NCBI GenBank assembly: GCA_004299705.1
Contig: SCQS01000008.1
Coordinates: forward strand, 117,804-181,803
Direction: 5' to 3'
Source: Rhodanobacteraceae bacterium
GTDB lineage: Bacteria; Pseudomonadota; Gammaproteobacteria; Xanthomonadales; Rhodanobacteraceae
DNA: 64,000 nt
The first letter of the stretch is position 1; each line of letters opens with the position of its first letter. The translations under genes were made by a program, and so were the position numbers. This document shows positions 1 through 7,489 of the stretch, piece after piece. The notes beneath the pieces are model-generated. The model made no database searches, had not been told where the DNA came from, and saw only the letters and a program-made list of their open reading frames with translations.

Positions 1-858
1 AAAACCATCCTCGTCACCGGCGCCACCAACGGCATCGGCCTTGAAGCCGCCGTCGTTTTCGCGCGCGCGGGGGCAACAACGCTCATTACCGGGCGCAACC
101 GGGCGCGCATCGATGCCGCACTGACCGGCATCCGACAACGCAGCGGATCAAACTGCGTCGAAGGCTTGCATGCGGATTTCACCTCGCAGGCCTCGGTGCG
201 CAAGCTCGCCGCCGAAGTGCTCGCGCGTTGCCCCCGCCTCGACGTGCTGGTCAACAATGCCGGCAGCGTGAATCCGGCGCGCACGCTCACCGGCGGCGGC
301 ATCGAGACCACTTTCGCGGTGAATCACCTTGCGCCGTTCCTGCTCACCAACCTGTTGCTGGAGCGCATCGCCGCCAGCGCACCGGCACGCATCGTCAATG
401 TCGCATCGGTCGCGCACACGCGCGGCACGCTCGATTTCGACGACATCAACTTCGATCACGACTACCGCATCATGCGCGCGTACTCGCGCTCCAAGCTCGC
501 CAACGTGCTGTTCACGCGCGAATTGGCGAAGCGGCTGGCGGGAACCGGCGTCACCGTCAACTGCCTGCACCCCGGCACCGTCGCCACCGGCATCTGGGGC
601 CACGGCGCCCCGGATTCGCACTGGAAGCGTGCGCTGTTTGCCATCGTGATGGCGCCAGCGAAGGCCTTCATGCTGACACCCGAACTTGGCGCACAGACCA
701 TCGTTTACGCAGCGACGAGTCCCGAGCTTGCAGACCGCACCGGCATGTACCTTGAAAAGAACCTGCCGAAACAACCGGCGCCACTGGCGCTGGACGATGA
801 ACTTGCCCGTCGGTTGTGGGACACCAGCGCGGCCATGACCGGGCTCGATTCGGATTGA
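1..858 (+). CDS. SDR-family oxidoreductase (5' truncated by window edge)
   Basis: Short-chain dehydrogenase/reductase of the retinol-dehydrogenase-like subgroup, an NAD(P)-dependent cytosolic enzyme acting on an unknown alcohol or ketone. The open frame runs from base 1. It begins inside the Rossmann glycine motif region (TGATNGIG near residues 6-13), so only a few N-terminal codons are missing. The NNAG motif follows around residue 84, and the catalytic Tyr-x3-Lys is in YSRSK around residue 161. About 285 residues are visible, normal for this family. A later ATG at 166 is in frame but would cut off the cofactor site, so it is not the start. The gene ends 69 bp before a toxin-antitoxin pair and looks unrelated to it. 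The substrate cannot be inferred. Confidence 0.9.
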   Translation, partial: KTILVTGATNGIGLEAAVVFARAGATTLITGRNRARIDAALTGIRQRSGSNCVEGLHADFTSQASVRKLAAEVLARCPRLDVLVNNAGSVNPARTLTGGGIETTFAVNHLAPFLLTNLLLERIAASAPARIVNVASVAHTRGTLDFDDINFDHDYRIMRAYSRSKLANVLFTRELAKRLAGTGVTVNCLHPGTVATGIWGHGAPDSHWKRALFAIVMAPAKAFMLTPELGAQTIVYAATSPELADRTGMYLEKNLPKQPAPLALDDELARRLWDTSAAMTGLDSD

Positions 859-894
859 CGCCAACGGCTTGCGGTCGGCTCCACGGGCCGCTAG

Positions 895-910
895 TATAAC
901 GTTCGTTATA
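895..910. promoter_or_regulatory. Palindromic operator upstream of MazE-like antitoxin gene
   Basis: Perfect inverted repeat: TATAACG, two-base spacer, CGTTATA. It ends 17 bp before the antitoxin ATG at 928. TATAAC is itself a -10-like hexamer, so a protein bound here would cover the promoter. Type II antitoxins of the MazE/AbrB family usually autoregulate through such sites. The palindrome is seen directly; the binding protein is inferred. Confidence 0.6.
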
Positions 911-927
911 ACGCATCGACCCAACCC

Positions 928-1152
928 ATGAAACTCAAAATCACCACCATCGGCAACTCTTCCGGCGTGATCCTGCCCAAGGAACTGCTGGCGCGCCTGC
1001 GCGTGGAAAAGGGCGACGAACTGTACGCGCTGGAAACGCCCGATGGCATCCGCCTCACCACCTACGACCCGAAGCTGGCCGCGCAGATGGACGTGGCGGA
1101 GGGTGTGATGCGCAAGCGGCGCACCTTGTTGCGCAAGCTGGCAGACAGTTGA
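928..1152 (+). CDS. AbrB/MazE-family antitoxin
   Basis: A 74-residue protein with the swapped-hairpin AbrB/MazE DNA-binding fold. It opens with the typical KITTIGNSSGVILPKELL-type strand-turn-strand, followed by a basic, helical C-terminal half that would bind the toxin. Length is normal for the family. There is no strong Shine-Dalgarno sequence before the ATG. The gene overlaps the downstream Doc-like gene by four bases (TTGA), so the two are probably translationally coupled. Its role is to neutralise the Doc-like protein and repress the operon through the palindrome at 895-910. MazE-type antitoxins paired with Doc-type toxins are a known combination. Confidence 0.88.
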   Translation: MKLKITTIGNSSGVILPKELLARLRVEKGDELYALETPDGIRLTTYDPKLAAQMDVAEGVMRKRRTLLRKLADS

Positions 1153-1589
1153 CGCCCATGCTCGTCTGGATGGAAAAAACCCTGGCGTTCGCCATACATG
1201 ACCGCGAACTTGCCGAGTACGGTGGCACGGACGGTATACGTGACGAGAAATTGCTCGAATCAGCACTGGCGCGCCCGCAACAACTCTACGCGTATGGTGA
1301 CCCGCCCCCCGATCTTGCCGATCTCGCGGCGAGCCTCGCGTATGGGCTGGCGCGCAATCACCCATTCGTCGACGGAAACAAGCGAACCGCTGCTGTCTGC
1401 TGCGAAACGTTCATCGAGCTCAACGATGCCGTCCTGAAAGCGGATGACCTCGACCTGTATCCGGTCTACATCGCAATCGCTGCGGGCTCATTGTCCGAGC
1501 ACGAATTCGCCGCCTGGCTGCGCCAGCACGTCGAACTCGCGCCGGGCCATCAGGTTCACGAGAAACGTGCACGTTACGCGCGACGCTGA
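1149..1589 (+). CDS. doc: Fic/Doc-family toxin (death-on-curing)
   Basis: A 146-residue Doc-type toxin. Members phosphorylate EF-Tu and stop translation. The Fic core motif is present as HPFVDGNKRTA (about residues 75-85), with catalytic His, Asp, Gly-Asn and Arg intact, so the enzyme looks active. The chosen start is TTG at 1149, which overlaps the antitoxin stop (TTGA) and argues for coupling. An ATG three codons downstream, at 1158, is the alternative. The 3' end overlaps the convergent DUF2784 gene by 16 bp. The C-terminus is basic. The partner is the MazE-like gene immediately upstream. Confidence 0.88.
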   Translation: MTPMLVWMEKTLAFAIHDRELAEYGGTDGIRDEKLLESALARPQQLYAYGDPPPDLADLAASLAYGLARNHPFVDGNKRTAAVCCETFIELNDAVLKADDLDLYPVYIAIAAGSLSEHEFAAWLRQHVELAPGHQVHEKRARYARR

Positions 1590-1966
1590 CCGCCGCCATG
1601 TCGCCTTGGCGTACGCGGTCGCACGAAAACCCACAGCGCGATCACGTACGCGAACACCACCACGTATGCCACCGCGAAGACCCACAAAGGCAGCGGCAGG
1701 TAAATCAGCTTGTCGATCCAGCCCGCGATCAGCGGCTGCGTCGTGGCATGCCCCGCGACATCACCTTGCCAGATGGTCAGGAAACACGCGCGCCCCGCCA
1801 GCGCCTGCAGCGCCACCACCGCGAGACTCAGCAGGTGCGCCAGCCGCCACCAGAACTCGCGCACCCAGCGCCAACGCCGCCATGCGCCGACCGGAACCAG
1901 CACGCAACCGGCGACGTTGAACGCGATGATGGCGAGGTGAAAGGCAAGGATGGACAGCGCGGCCAT
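1574..1966 (-). CDS. DUF2784-family inner-membrane protein
   Basis: A 130-residue hydrophobic protein with about three transmembrane helices: residues 5-25, 42-60 and 88-115. The pattern is that of DUF2784, with a central HLL...ALAGRACFLT segment and aromatic-rich last helix, then a basic C-terminal tail. The function of the family is unknown. It lies 19 bp downstream of gor on the same strand, so the two are probably cotranscribed. Its last codons overlap the convergent doc gene. The start ATG at 1966 gives the full first helix. Confidence 0.7.
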   Translation of the reverse strand: MAALSILAFHLAIIAFNVAGCVLVPVGAWRRWRWVREFWWRLAHLLSLAVVALQALAGRACFLTIWQGDVAGHATTQPLIAGWIDKLIYLPLPLWVFAVAYVVVFAYVIALWVFVRPRTPRRHGGGQRRA

Positions 1967-1985
1967 GGCGATGCTGGTTGTGCTG

Positions 1986-3329
1986 TCACACCATCGTCAC
2001 GAACTCTTCCGCCGAAGTCGGATGGATCGCGACAGTCTTCAGGAAATCGGCATAGGTCGCTCCCATCCGTACCGCTACCGCAAAGCCCTGCAACATCTCG
2101 TCCATGCCAGGCCCGATGCCGTGCAGGCCGACGATGCGCTCCTCGTCACCCACGCATACCAGCTTCATCAGCGTTTTCCCTTCACGGCCTGCGAGCGACC
2201 ACAGCATCGGCGTGAAGCGCGCCTTGCGAACCTTGACCACGCTGCCGAACCGCTTGCGCGCTTCGGCTTCCGACAAGCCCACGCTGCCGACCGGTGGGTG
2301 CGAGAACACCACGCTGGGGATGTTCGCGTAATCGAGATGCGCGTGGGGTTTGCCGTTGAACAAGCGCTCCGCCAACTGCCTGCCCGCCGCGATCGCGACC
2401 GGGGTCAGCTGGCGCTTGCCGTTCACGTCGCCCAGCGCGTACACGCCTTCGACCGACGTATTTTCGTATTCGTCGGTGACGATTTCTCCAGCATCGTTCA
2501 GCACGACACCCGCCACGTCCAGGCCGAAGCCTTCGGTATTCGGCACTCGGCCAATCGCCGAGATCACGTGATCGTAGGGACCGTGGGGCGCGTGATCCGT
2601 GCAATCCAGCCACAGCGCGCCATTTTCACGCAGCACACCGCGTACCGCACAGCCCTCGTGGTGCACGATGCCTTCCGCTTGCATCAGCGTGCCCAGTTCA
2701 TGCCCGAGGTCCGCATCGAAATGCGTCAGCAGGCCGCTGCGCGTGACCAGTTCCACCTTGGCACCCAGCGCTTGCAGCACGCCGGCCAGTTCCACCCCGA
2801 TGTAACCACCGCCAATGATGCCCACGCGCGACGGCAACGCGTCAAGTTTGAAAAAACCGTCCGAGTCGATGGTCAGTTCCGCGCCAGGCAACGCCGATGC
2901 ACGCGAGCGTGATCCCGTCCCGATCACGACGTGCGGCGCGGTGTATTCAACGCCCTCGGCCACCAACGTGTGCGCGTCGACGAAGCGTGCGTACGCCGCA
3001 ACGTGGCGAATGCCAAGCTCGCGCAATCGGTTCGCGTACGAGGTACGTGCCCGCAACACGTACGCTTCGCGATGCGCGACGAAGGTTGGCCAATCCAGCG
3101 CGCCCGGCTGCACGTCGAAGCCGACCGCCTGTGCCATCCGCTGCGCCTCGGCCAGTTCCGCTGCCAGCCACATCGCCTTCTTCGGTACGCAGCCACGGTT
3201 CACGCAGGTGCCACCGAGCTCATGCGGCTCGAACAGCGTCACCTTGGCGCCGTGTCGCGCCGCGCGAATTGCGCAGGCCAGCCCCGCCGAGCCGCCACCG
3301 ATCACCAGCAAATCCGATTGGGTATGCAT
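1986..3329 (-). CDS. gor: Glutathione-disulfide reductase
   Basis: FAD-dependent class I pyridine nucleotide-disulfide oxidoreductase of 447 residues that reduces GSSG with NADPH in the cytosol. Visible are the N-terminal FAD motif [10 protein letters not shown] (about residues 10-19) and the redox-active disulfide [13 protein letters not shown] (about residues 40-52). The NAD(P)H motif [11 protein letters not shown] is near 175, the second FAD motif YALGDV near 300, and the C-terminal HPTSAEEF active-site His-Glu of the partner subunit is present. The frame extends 14 codons upstream, but those residues are not family-like and the ATG at 3329 puts the FAD motif at the normal position. It is followed by the DUF2784 gene. 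Confidence 0.95.
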   Translation of the reverse strand: MHTQSDLLVIGGGSAGLACAIRAARHGAKVTLFEPHELGGTCVNRGCVPKKAMWLAAELAEAQRMAQAVGFDVQPGALDWPTFVAHREAYVLRARTSYANRLRELGIRHVAAYARFVDAHTLVAEGVEYTAPHVVIGTGSRSRASALPGAELTIDSDGFFKLDALPSRVGIIGGGYIGVELAGVLQALGAKVELVTRSGLLTHFDADLGHELGTLMQAEGIVHHEGCAVRGVLRENGALWLDCTDHAPHGPYDHVISAIGRVPNTEGFGLDVAGVVLNDAGEIVTDEYENTSVEGVYALGDVNGKRQLTPVAIAAGRQLAERLFNGKPHAHLDYANIPSVVFSHPPVGSVGLSEAEARKRFGSVVKVRKARFTPMLWSLAGREGKTLMKLVCVGDEERIVGLHGIGPGMDEMLQGFAVAVRMGATYADFLKTVAIHPTSAEEFVTMV

Positions 3330-3452
3330 GTTCTTCCAGGTTGTCCCAAACTGCCCACAAGATCGGGGCAACCCGGCACGGGATCAAGCGTCGCGACGGA
3401 GCCCACCTCGGACCTGCTGCGTGGCCGCATCCAGCAACGCAGCCCGTTTCCT

Positions 3453-4361
3453 TCACGCCGCGGCGGTGCGCTCCAGTGCGTGGCGATCCCAGTGCGCGAG
3501 TTCCGCGGCGCGCGCGTAGGTGCTGTCGATGAAGGCGTGGATCATCTCGTCAGGTGTGTCGGCCTGCCGCACCTTCTCGTAGGGAAGGATGAACTCGCCG
3601 AGTTCGCGGTGATAGAACGCCTGCTTCGGCAACACGCTCGCTTCCTTCAAGCCGGCCGGCTCCGGCGCGGCATACGCGTAGAACGCCGGCTCCAGCACCG
3701 GCCCGCTGCCCGGCCAGAAACCGTGGCTGATCACCTCGTGCGAATACGCGTCTCGCTGGAACGCCGGTCCATCGCGCGGCGGTGCACGGCGCCCCGAAAA
3801 CCGGGTCACCGCCAGGTCGAAACTGCCCCAGAAAAAATTGACGGGGCTGCACTTGCCGATGAACTCGCACTGCGAGTCGGTGAACACCCGATCCACTTGC
3901 ACCAGGATGCGGCACAGGCGATTCACGTACTCGCGGTCGTAACTGTGGTGCCGGGTGTCGCGATCCAGGCGGATCGGTTCGGGCAATTCCGTCGACGTCG
4001 GGTGGATCTTCACCGGCAGGCCCATGCCATCCAGCGTGTCCAGCAACGTGTGGTAGAAATCGGCGACGCTCTGCGGTTGCAAGGCAAGCGTGCGCGTCAT
4101 TCCGTCCGACGTGCGGATCAGCAACTGGTGATCGATGAAGTCGAACTGGATGGTGAAGGTGCGCGTGCCGTGCGGCAGCGGGCGTGTGGTCAACCCGCGC
4201 GGCGTGACCCACAACGCGACGGCCCAGCAGTGGTTGAGCGGGGCGGCAAGCGCCAGCGCGATCTTGCCGACCACCTGCGACCACAGGTGCAGCGTGTCAT
4301 AGGTGTCCTTCCAGGCGTCATACGGCAATGCCGGCCAGCAAGCATCATCGTCCGCTCTCAT
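3453..4361 (-). CDS. DUF5996-family protein
   Basis: A 302-residue soluble protein matching the DUF5996 pattern: an N-terminal WP.LPY.AWKDTYDTLHLW block, a middle HTIHPT-like segment around residues 105-115, and a C-terminal half rich in aromatic residues with a SFDLAVTRFSGR block. Function unknown; no catalytic motif is recognised. The start at 4361 has a strong upstream GGAGGG. The frame extends further upstream without a better start. It stands alone between gor and the toxin-antitoxin region. Confidence 0.75.
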   Translation of the reverse strand: MRADDDACWPALPYDAWKDTYDTLHLWSQVVGKIALALAAPLNHCWAVALWVTPRGLTTRPLPHGTRTFTIQFDFIDHQLLIRTSDGMTRTLALQPQSVADFYHTLLDTLDGMGLPVKIHPTSTELPEPIRLDRDTRHHSYDREYVNRLCRILVQVDRVFTDSQCEFIGKCSPVNFFWGSFDLAVTRFSGRRAPPRDGPAFQRDAYSHEVISHGFWPGSGPVLEPAFYAYAAPEPAGLKEASVLPKQAFYHRELGEFILPYEKVRQADTPDEMIHAFIDSTYARAAELAHWDRHALERTAAA

Positions 4362-4414
4362 GATCGCCACCCTCCGCTGACAAGTGTCGAGCATCGTAGC
4401 GCCATGAGGGTTAC

Positions 4415-4560
4415 GGCGAAGTGCAGAAACGAACCGGCCGGCACGCAACACGAAGGATGCAACAAGCAGGGCGGGAAAGCCATGCAACGGCGCATCCCGC
4501 CATCAATCGCTTTCACGACGGCGGGATGCGCTGCGCTCCTCCCGCCCTACGCACTTCGCC
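4415..4560. repeat. Palindromic intergenic repeat (GTAGGGCGGG family, copy A)
   Basis: Non-coding stretch with nested inverted repeats. The outer arms GGCGAAGTGC (4415-4424) and GCACTTCGCC (4551-4560) are perfectly complementary. The inner arms are GCAGGGCGGGA (4466-4476) and TCCCGCCCTAC (4540-4550). GGCGCATCCCGCC and GGCGGGATGCGC inside also pair. Two other copies with the same ends are at 11992-12118 and 21699-21844. No gene is seen in 4362-4631 apart from this element. Confidence 0.6.
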
Positions 4561-4631
4561 GGCTGTATCCGGGTCTAATCCAGACTACCCGCTCATTTCA
4601 AAGTGAACATGCCCTGTTACCAGCCGCGGTT

Positions 4632-5069
4632 TCAGGCAGCCTTGCGCCGTTTGGCCGCATGCTTCGGCTTGCCCGTCGCCTTGGCCTGCTTCTTCGCGAT
4701 CCGCTTGCCGCCCCTGGCCGACTTTGCGGACCGGCGCGGATTGGCAGACGACACGCGCTTCGACTTGCCGCGCGGCGGCTCTGCAGGTTGAAAGCTCACG
4801 CGCAGGCCGAGGGCTCCGGCGACCTTCGCCACGGTGGCGAAACTCGGATTGCCTTCGCCGGAAAGGGCCTTGTACAAGCCTTCGCGGGTGAGGCCGGTCT
4901 TGCGGGCCAACTCGCTCATGTTGCGGGCGCGGGCCACGATGCCGAGTGCGTGCACGACGAAGTCGGGATCGCCACCGGCTTCCTCCATCACCGCCTCCAT
5001 GTACATCGCAATGTCTTCTTCGGTCTTCAGATAGTCCGCCGTGTCATAGGGTATGAATTTCTCTACCAT
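4632..5069 (-). CDS. HI1420-type addiction-module antidote with Lys/Ala-rich C-terminal tail
   Basis: Helix-turn-helix antitoxin of the HI1420/HigA-like family, 145 residues. The N-terminal about 95 residues are the usual module: FDTADYL-like start, then ARARNMSELARKTGLTREGLYKAL helix-turn-helix around residues 45-70 and NPSFATVAKVAGALGLRV. After residue 97 an extra tail of about 48 residues, built of Lys, Arg, Ala, Ser and Pro, resembles a histone H1-like tail; ordinary family members lack it. The start ATG at 5069 lies one base after the ancestral stop of the upstream toxin (TGA-C-ATG). The partner toxin is frameshifted, so this antidote may be orphaned. Confidence 0.85.
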   Translation of the reverse strand: MVEKFIPYDTADYLKTEEDIAMYMEAVMEEAGGDPDFVVHALGIVARARNMSELARKTGLTREGLYKALSGEGNPSFATVAKVAGALGLRVSFQPAEPPRGKSKRVSSANPRRSAKSARGGKRIAKKQAKATGKPKHAAKRRKAA

Positions 5070-5070
5070 G

Positions 5071-5377
5071 TCAGTCTCTCCATTCACGAGCGATGCGTTT
5101 GGCTGCCTTGATGTCGGCCTTTTGCGAGGACTTGTCGCCGCCGCACAGCATCACGATCATCACCGATCATCACCGAGCCTCGCCGCAGGTAGTACAAGCG
5201 ATAACCTGGGCCATAATCGATACGTGCTTCCGAAACGTCTTCTCCGGCCGACTTCGCGTCGCCGGCCAGGCCGCAGGCAAGATGGTCAAGACGGGCGCGA
5301 ATCCGCAGCACCGCGCGTCGGTCACGCAATCCGGCGATCCACTTCGCGAATGTTTCGGACTGGATGATCCTGACCAC
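5071..5377 (-). pseudogene. HI1419-type RelE/ParE toxin, frameshifted by 10-bp tandem duplication
   Basis: Addiction-module killer of the RelE/ParE superfamily: VVRIIQSETFAKWIAGLRD start and RIDYGPGYRLYYL core. After RRGSVMI the frame is broken by a second copy of a 10-bp unit. The present frame then reads 27 unrelated residues to a stop at 5084. Removing one copy restores a family-like ending (VMLCGGDKSSQKADIKAAKR...) that stops at 5071, one base before the antidote ATG. The intact protein would be 98 residues, as expected. The start is GTG at 5377. It lies at the predicted transcription start, so the mRNA may be leaderless. The changed C-terminus removes the last strand and helix, so the toxin is probably dead. 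Confidence 0.85.
5155..5174. repeat. 10-bp tandem duplication causing toxin frameshift
   Basis: Two perfect adjacent copies of GATCATCACC (5155-5164 and 5165-5174, plus strand). A +10 insertion shifts the reading frame by one. Slipped-strand loss of one copy would restore the toxin gene. Confidence 0.9.
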
Positions 5378-5378
5378 G

Positions 5379-5412
5379 TGTGAACTGTAGTTCACAGAAT
5401 GCGATCTGTCAA
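5379..5412 (-). promoter_or_regulatory. Promoter and operator of the HI1419/HI1420-type operon
   Basis: On the minus strand a near-consensus sigma-70 promoter is visible: -35 TTGACA (5412-5407), 17-bp spacer, -10 TACAGT (5389-5384). An 18-bp palindrome, TGTGAACT-GT-AGTTCACA (5379-5396), covers the -10. The predicted transcription start falls at about 5377, the first base of the toxin GTG codon. Repressor binding to the palindrome would occlude RNA polymerase. This is typical of antitoxin autoregulation. Confidence 0.75.
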
Positions 5413-5466
5413 CTCTGGTTCGCGGCAGCGCACGCCGACTGTTCGCCACTGCGAGCGGCTGCGCCG

Positions 5467-5757
5467 TTACGCCTTGGTCCGCCCAGCAGCGGCGCGATAG
5501 ATCATGCTCTTGTCGCGCTTGCCGACCGCGATCACCGTCACGACCACGATCTTGTCATCGACCTGATAGACCAGCCGGTAGCCAATGGCGCGCAGTTTGA
5601 TCTTGTAGCAGTCGGGCAGATTGTGGAGCCTGGCCGATGGCACGCGCGGAGATTCGAGCCGTTCGGCCAGCTTCTTCTTGAATTGATCGCGTATCGGCGG
5701 CGCCAGTTTGCGCCATTCCTTGAGTGCGGATTCGACGAACGCGAGGCTATAGGTCAT
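5467..5757 (-). CDS. relE: RelE-family mRNA interferase toxin
   Basis: A 96-residue RelE/ParE superfamily toxin, expected to cleave mRNA on the ribosome. Typical features are the LAFVESALKEWRKL N-terminal helix, SARLHNLPDCYKIKLR central strands with basic residues, and RLVYQVDDKIVVVTVIAVGKRDKS near the C-terminus. Length is normal. The gene overlaps the upstream Phd/YefM antitoxin by 11 bp, so the two are coupled. The antitoxin comes first, the usual order for Phd/RelE pairs. No damage is seen, so this pair appears functional. Confidence 0.9.
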   Translation of the reverse strand: MTYSLAFVESALKEWRKLAPPIRDQFKKKLAERLESPRVPSARLHNLPDCYKIKLRAIGYRLVYQVDDKIVVVTVIAVGKRDKSMIYRAAAGRTKA

Positions 5758-5992
5758 CGAGCGTCACCTTGACGCGACGCTCCCTGGCCCGCGCGCGCAC
5801 GAGTTCGGCGAGTTCAAGATCCTCCAGCCGTTCCATCAGGCGTTCGTAGGTGTCCGCGGGCACGAGGTATGCAGATGGACGGTTGTGCACGAGTACCGCA
5901 ACCGGCTCATCATCGGCGGCCTCGATCACCGCACTCGGATTGCGCTTCAGTTCGGTGATGCTGACGCTTGCACCGGAAAGGATGGTTTCCAT
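5747..5992 (-). CDS. Phd/YefM-family antitoxin
   Basis: An 81-residue antitoxin: N-terminal Phd/YefM fold (SVSITELKRNPSAVIEAADDEPVAVLVHNRPSAYLVP), then an acidic-basic C-terminal helix that would wrap the RelE toxin. The frame reaches 6025. ATG at 5992 is chosen because GGAG lies six bases upstream, while the earlier ATG at 6004 is inside the operator and has no Shine-Dalgarno. It overlaps relE by 11 bp. The protein probably represses its own promoter through the palindromes at 5994-6021. Confidence 0.9.
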   Translation of the reverse strand: METILSGASVSITELKRNPSAVIEAADDEPVAVLVHNRPSAYLVPADTYERLMERLEDLELAELVRARARERRVKVTLDDL

Positions 5993-5993
5993 G

Positions 5994-6021
5994 TTTGGCT
6001 CCATATTTGGAGCCAAATATA
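5994..6021 (-). promoter_or_regulatory. Overlapping operator palindromes and -10 of the phd/relE operon
   Basis: Two overlapping inverted repeats are present. TTTGGCTCC...GGAGCCAAA has 9-bp arms at 5994-6002 and 6009-6017. ATATTTGG-AG-CCAAATAT has 8-bp arms at 6003-6010 and 6013-6020. On the minus strand they overlap an extended -10 (TGCTATATT; TATATT at 6021-6016). TTGACT lies about 20 bp further upstream, a long spacer. The arrangement fits autorepression by the Phd-type antitoxin. Confidence 0.65.
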
Positions 6022-6043
6022 GCACGCCATGTCAGGCTGGAAG

Positions 6044-6592
6044 TCAACCGCCGAAGCGCACGCGTTCCGGCCCGCGATCCCATGCGCGCACCACCACGGT
6101 TTGCGCGATCTTGTCGTGCCAGCCCTGTTTCTTTCGATCGAACGCTACCCAAATGAAACCGAGGCATAGCGGCAGCATGGAAACGATGTAGCAGAGATAG
6201 CGCGCCACCGCCTGCCCGACCGAAAGCGTCTTGCCGGAGTCGGCATCCACCACGTGCAACGCGAGCATCGCCTTGCCGGGCGAGGCTTGCCAGTAAAGCC
6301 AGAAAAGCACCGTCGCGACGGCGGGCGCCACCCACGAAATCAGGAATTCGGCCGGCCCGTGGATCAACCGGCCGTCACTCAAATACGTCCAGCCATAAAT
6401 CCACACCAGCAACGGTGTCGTGATGATCAGCAACAAGATCGTGTCGATCAAAGTCGCGCCGAGGCGAATCCAGAAACCTGCATATTCCAGGCCTTCCGCA
6501 TACCCGGACTTGCGCGCGATCGTGTCGAGATCGCCATCGAGGTCAGAGATGTCGCCGATGGCAGGATCGGCATCAATGTTGCGTGGTGGCAT
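6044..6592 (-). CDS. RDD-family membrane protein
   Basis: A 182-residue inner-membrane protein of the RDD family, named for conserved Arg-Asp-Asp residues. The signature YAGFWIRLGATLIDTILLL (about residues 37-55) gives the first helix with the conserved Arg and Asp. Two more helices follow near residues 88-105 and 125-150, then a basic SYG.GW.DKIAQTVVV-like ending. Function is uncertain; some members act as ion antiporters. It sits alone between toxin-antitoxin genes and restriction remnants, with the ATG close to a purine-rich AAGGGGGGAA stretch. Confidence 0.8.
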   Translation of the reverse strand: MPPRNIDADPAIGDISDLDGDLDTIARKSGYAEGLEYAGFWIRLGATLIDTILLLIITTPLLVWIYGWTYLSDGRLIHGPAEFLISWVAPAVATVLFWLYWQASPGKAMLALHVVDADSGKTLSVGQAVARYLCYIVSMLPLCLGFIWVAFDRKKQGWHDKIAQTVVVRAWDRGPERVRFGG

Positions 6593-6713
6593 TCGTGTTC
6601 CCCCCTTGAATCAGTTCGGTGAGGCGGCCTCCATCTGCGCATCTGCAAAGGTCCGTACGGTGACTTGCTGCGTCTCCGGTTTGTCCATCAGCGTCATAAG
6701 TTCGCAAGCTGTT

Positions 6714-7349
6714 CTACTCCCTCGCCACCACCGTGTCGTACAGCCCGTAGTGGGTCAGCCCCTCATGGCTGTCGATGCCGGTGTAGCTGAGTGAAGCATC
6801 CTCGTAGCGCCGGAATGCGAACACGGCCTGGTTCATCTGCTCGGTGTTGAACACCTTCAGGCGGATCAGGAGGTCGAAGTCCTCGACCGTCAGGCCCGTC
6901 ACCGCCCGAAAAAGGTCGGGCTCCAGCTTGGTGATGACGTCCTGCAGCGTGTTCTTGCGGAAGTCGGTCAAGTACATGAACGCCGGAATACGCGTCGCGA
7001 ACTTGATCAGCTTTTCCTGGACCAGCTTGCGCTTGGACTTGTATTCCTTCTCCTCTTCGCTGAGTTCCTTCTTCTGCTTCTCCGTGAGGTCTTTGTCCTT
7101 GACCTTGTCCTTGAGCTTTTTGACCTCGTCGCTTTTGTTGATGATGATTTCGATGACGTTGTCGCCCAGGGCGCGCCAGCCCTCGATGCGTTCCACGGCA
7201 GCCATCGCATCGGGATTATTCAAGACGCGGCGCAGGGTGTCATTGTCCACGTTCACCAGCATCGCGGACTCCCACTTCTTGGCAAGCAGCGTGGCCGAAG
7301 TTCCAGCTAGTGCGATATCGAGGATGCCGGCGGCGTCAATCTGCGTCAT
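6714..7349 (-). pseudogene. C-terminal remnant of a large restriction-type helicase/nuclease
   Basis: A 211-codon open frame that reads like the C-terminal part of a much larger restriction-modification protein: KWESAMLVNVDNDTLRRVL, a highly charged coiled-coil stretch (about residues 70-110, rich in Lys, Glu, Asp), then FATRIPAFMYLTDFR and MNQAVFAFRRYEDASL. No helicase or nuclease motif remains. ATG at 7349 overlaps the stop of the upstream methylase fragment (ATGA), so the fragment could still be translated. The assignment to a Res-like subunit rests on my memory of similar sequence endings and on context, and is moderate. The frame is open upstream to 7508, but that part overlaps the methylase fragment in another frame. 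Confidence 0.55.
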
Positions 7350-7489
7350 GTTGGCGTTGTCAGCGTATCCAGCATCCTGTTGGCAAGCTCGGGCGGCGTG
7401 AACACCTCGTCGTTGGAAAGGTTCGCGATGCAGGTCAGCACATCCGGATTGCGCCCGCGCAGCGCAAAACCCGATTTCCCCACATTCAT
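7346..7489 (-). pseudogene. N-terminal remnant of an Eco57I-like DNA methylase
   Basis: A 47-codon fragment starting at an ATG with a good GGGAG 8 bases upstream. It reads GKSGFALRGRNPDVLTCIANLSNDEVFTPPELANRMLDTL, which is the normal N-terminus of a class of restriction methylases (target-binding start plus FTPP motif before the SAM site). It stops abruptly, and the next frame continues as the end of a different R-M protein. An internal deletion has probably fused the start of one gene to the end of another. The ATG overlaps the PIN-domain gene stop (ATGA), so this was originally the fourth gene of the operon. Confidence 0.65.

Noticed and set aside
2931..5111. Long plus-strand open frame (726 codons) across gor and DUF5996
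   Set aside because: It is antisense to genes with clear family motifs; its translation is Arg/His-rich with no domain, a usual artefact of high-GC third positions.
6611..6697. 28-codon minus-strand frame between the restriction remnant and the RDD gene
   Set aside because: Too short, no Shine-Dalgarno and no similarity recognised; it could be chance.
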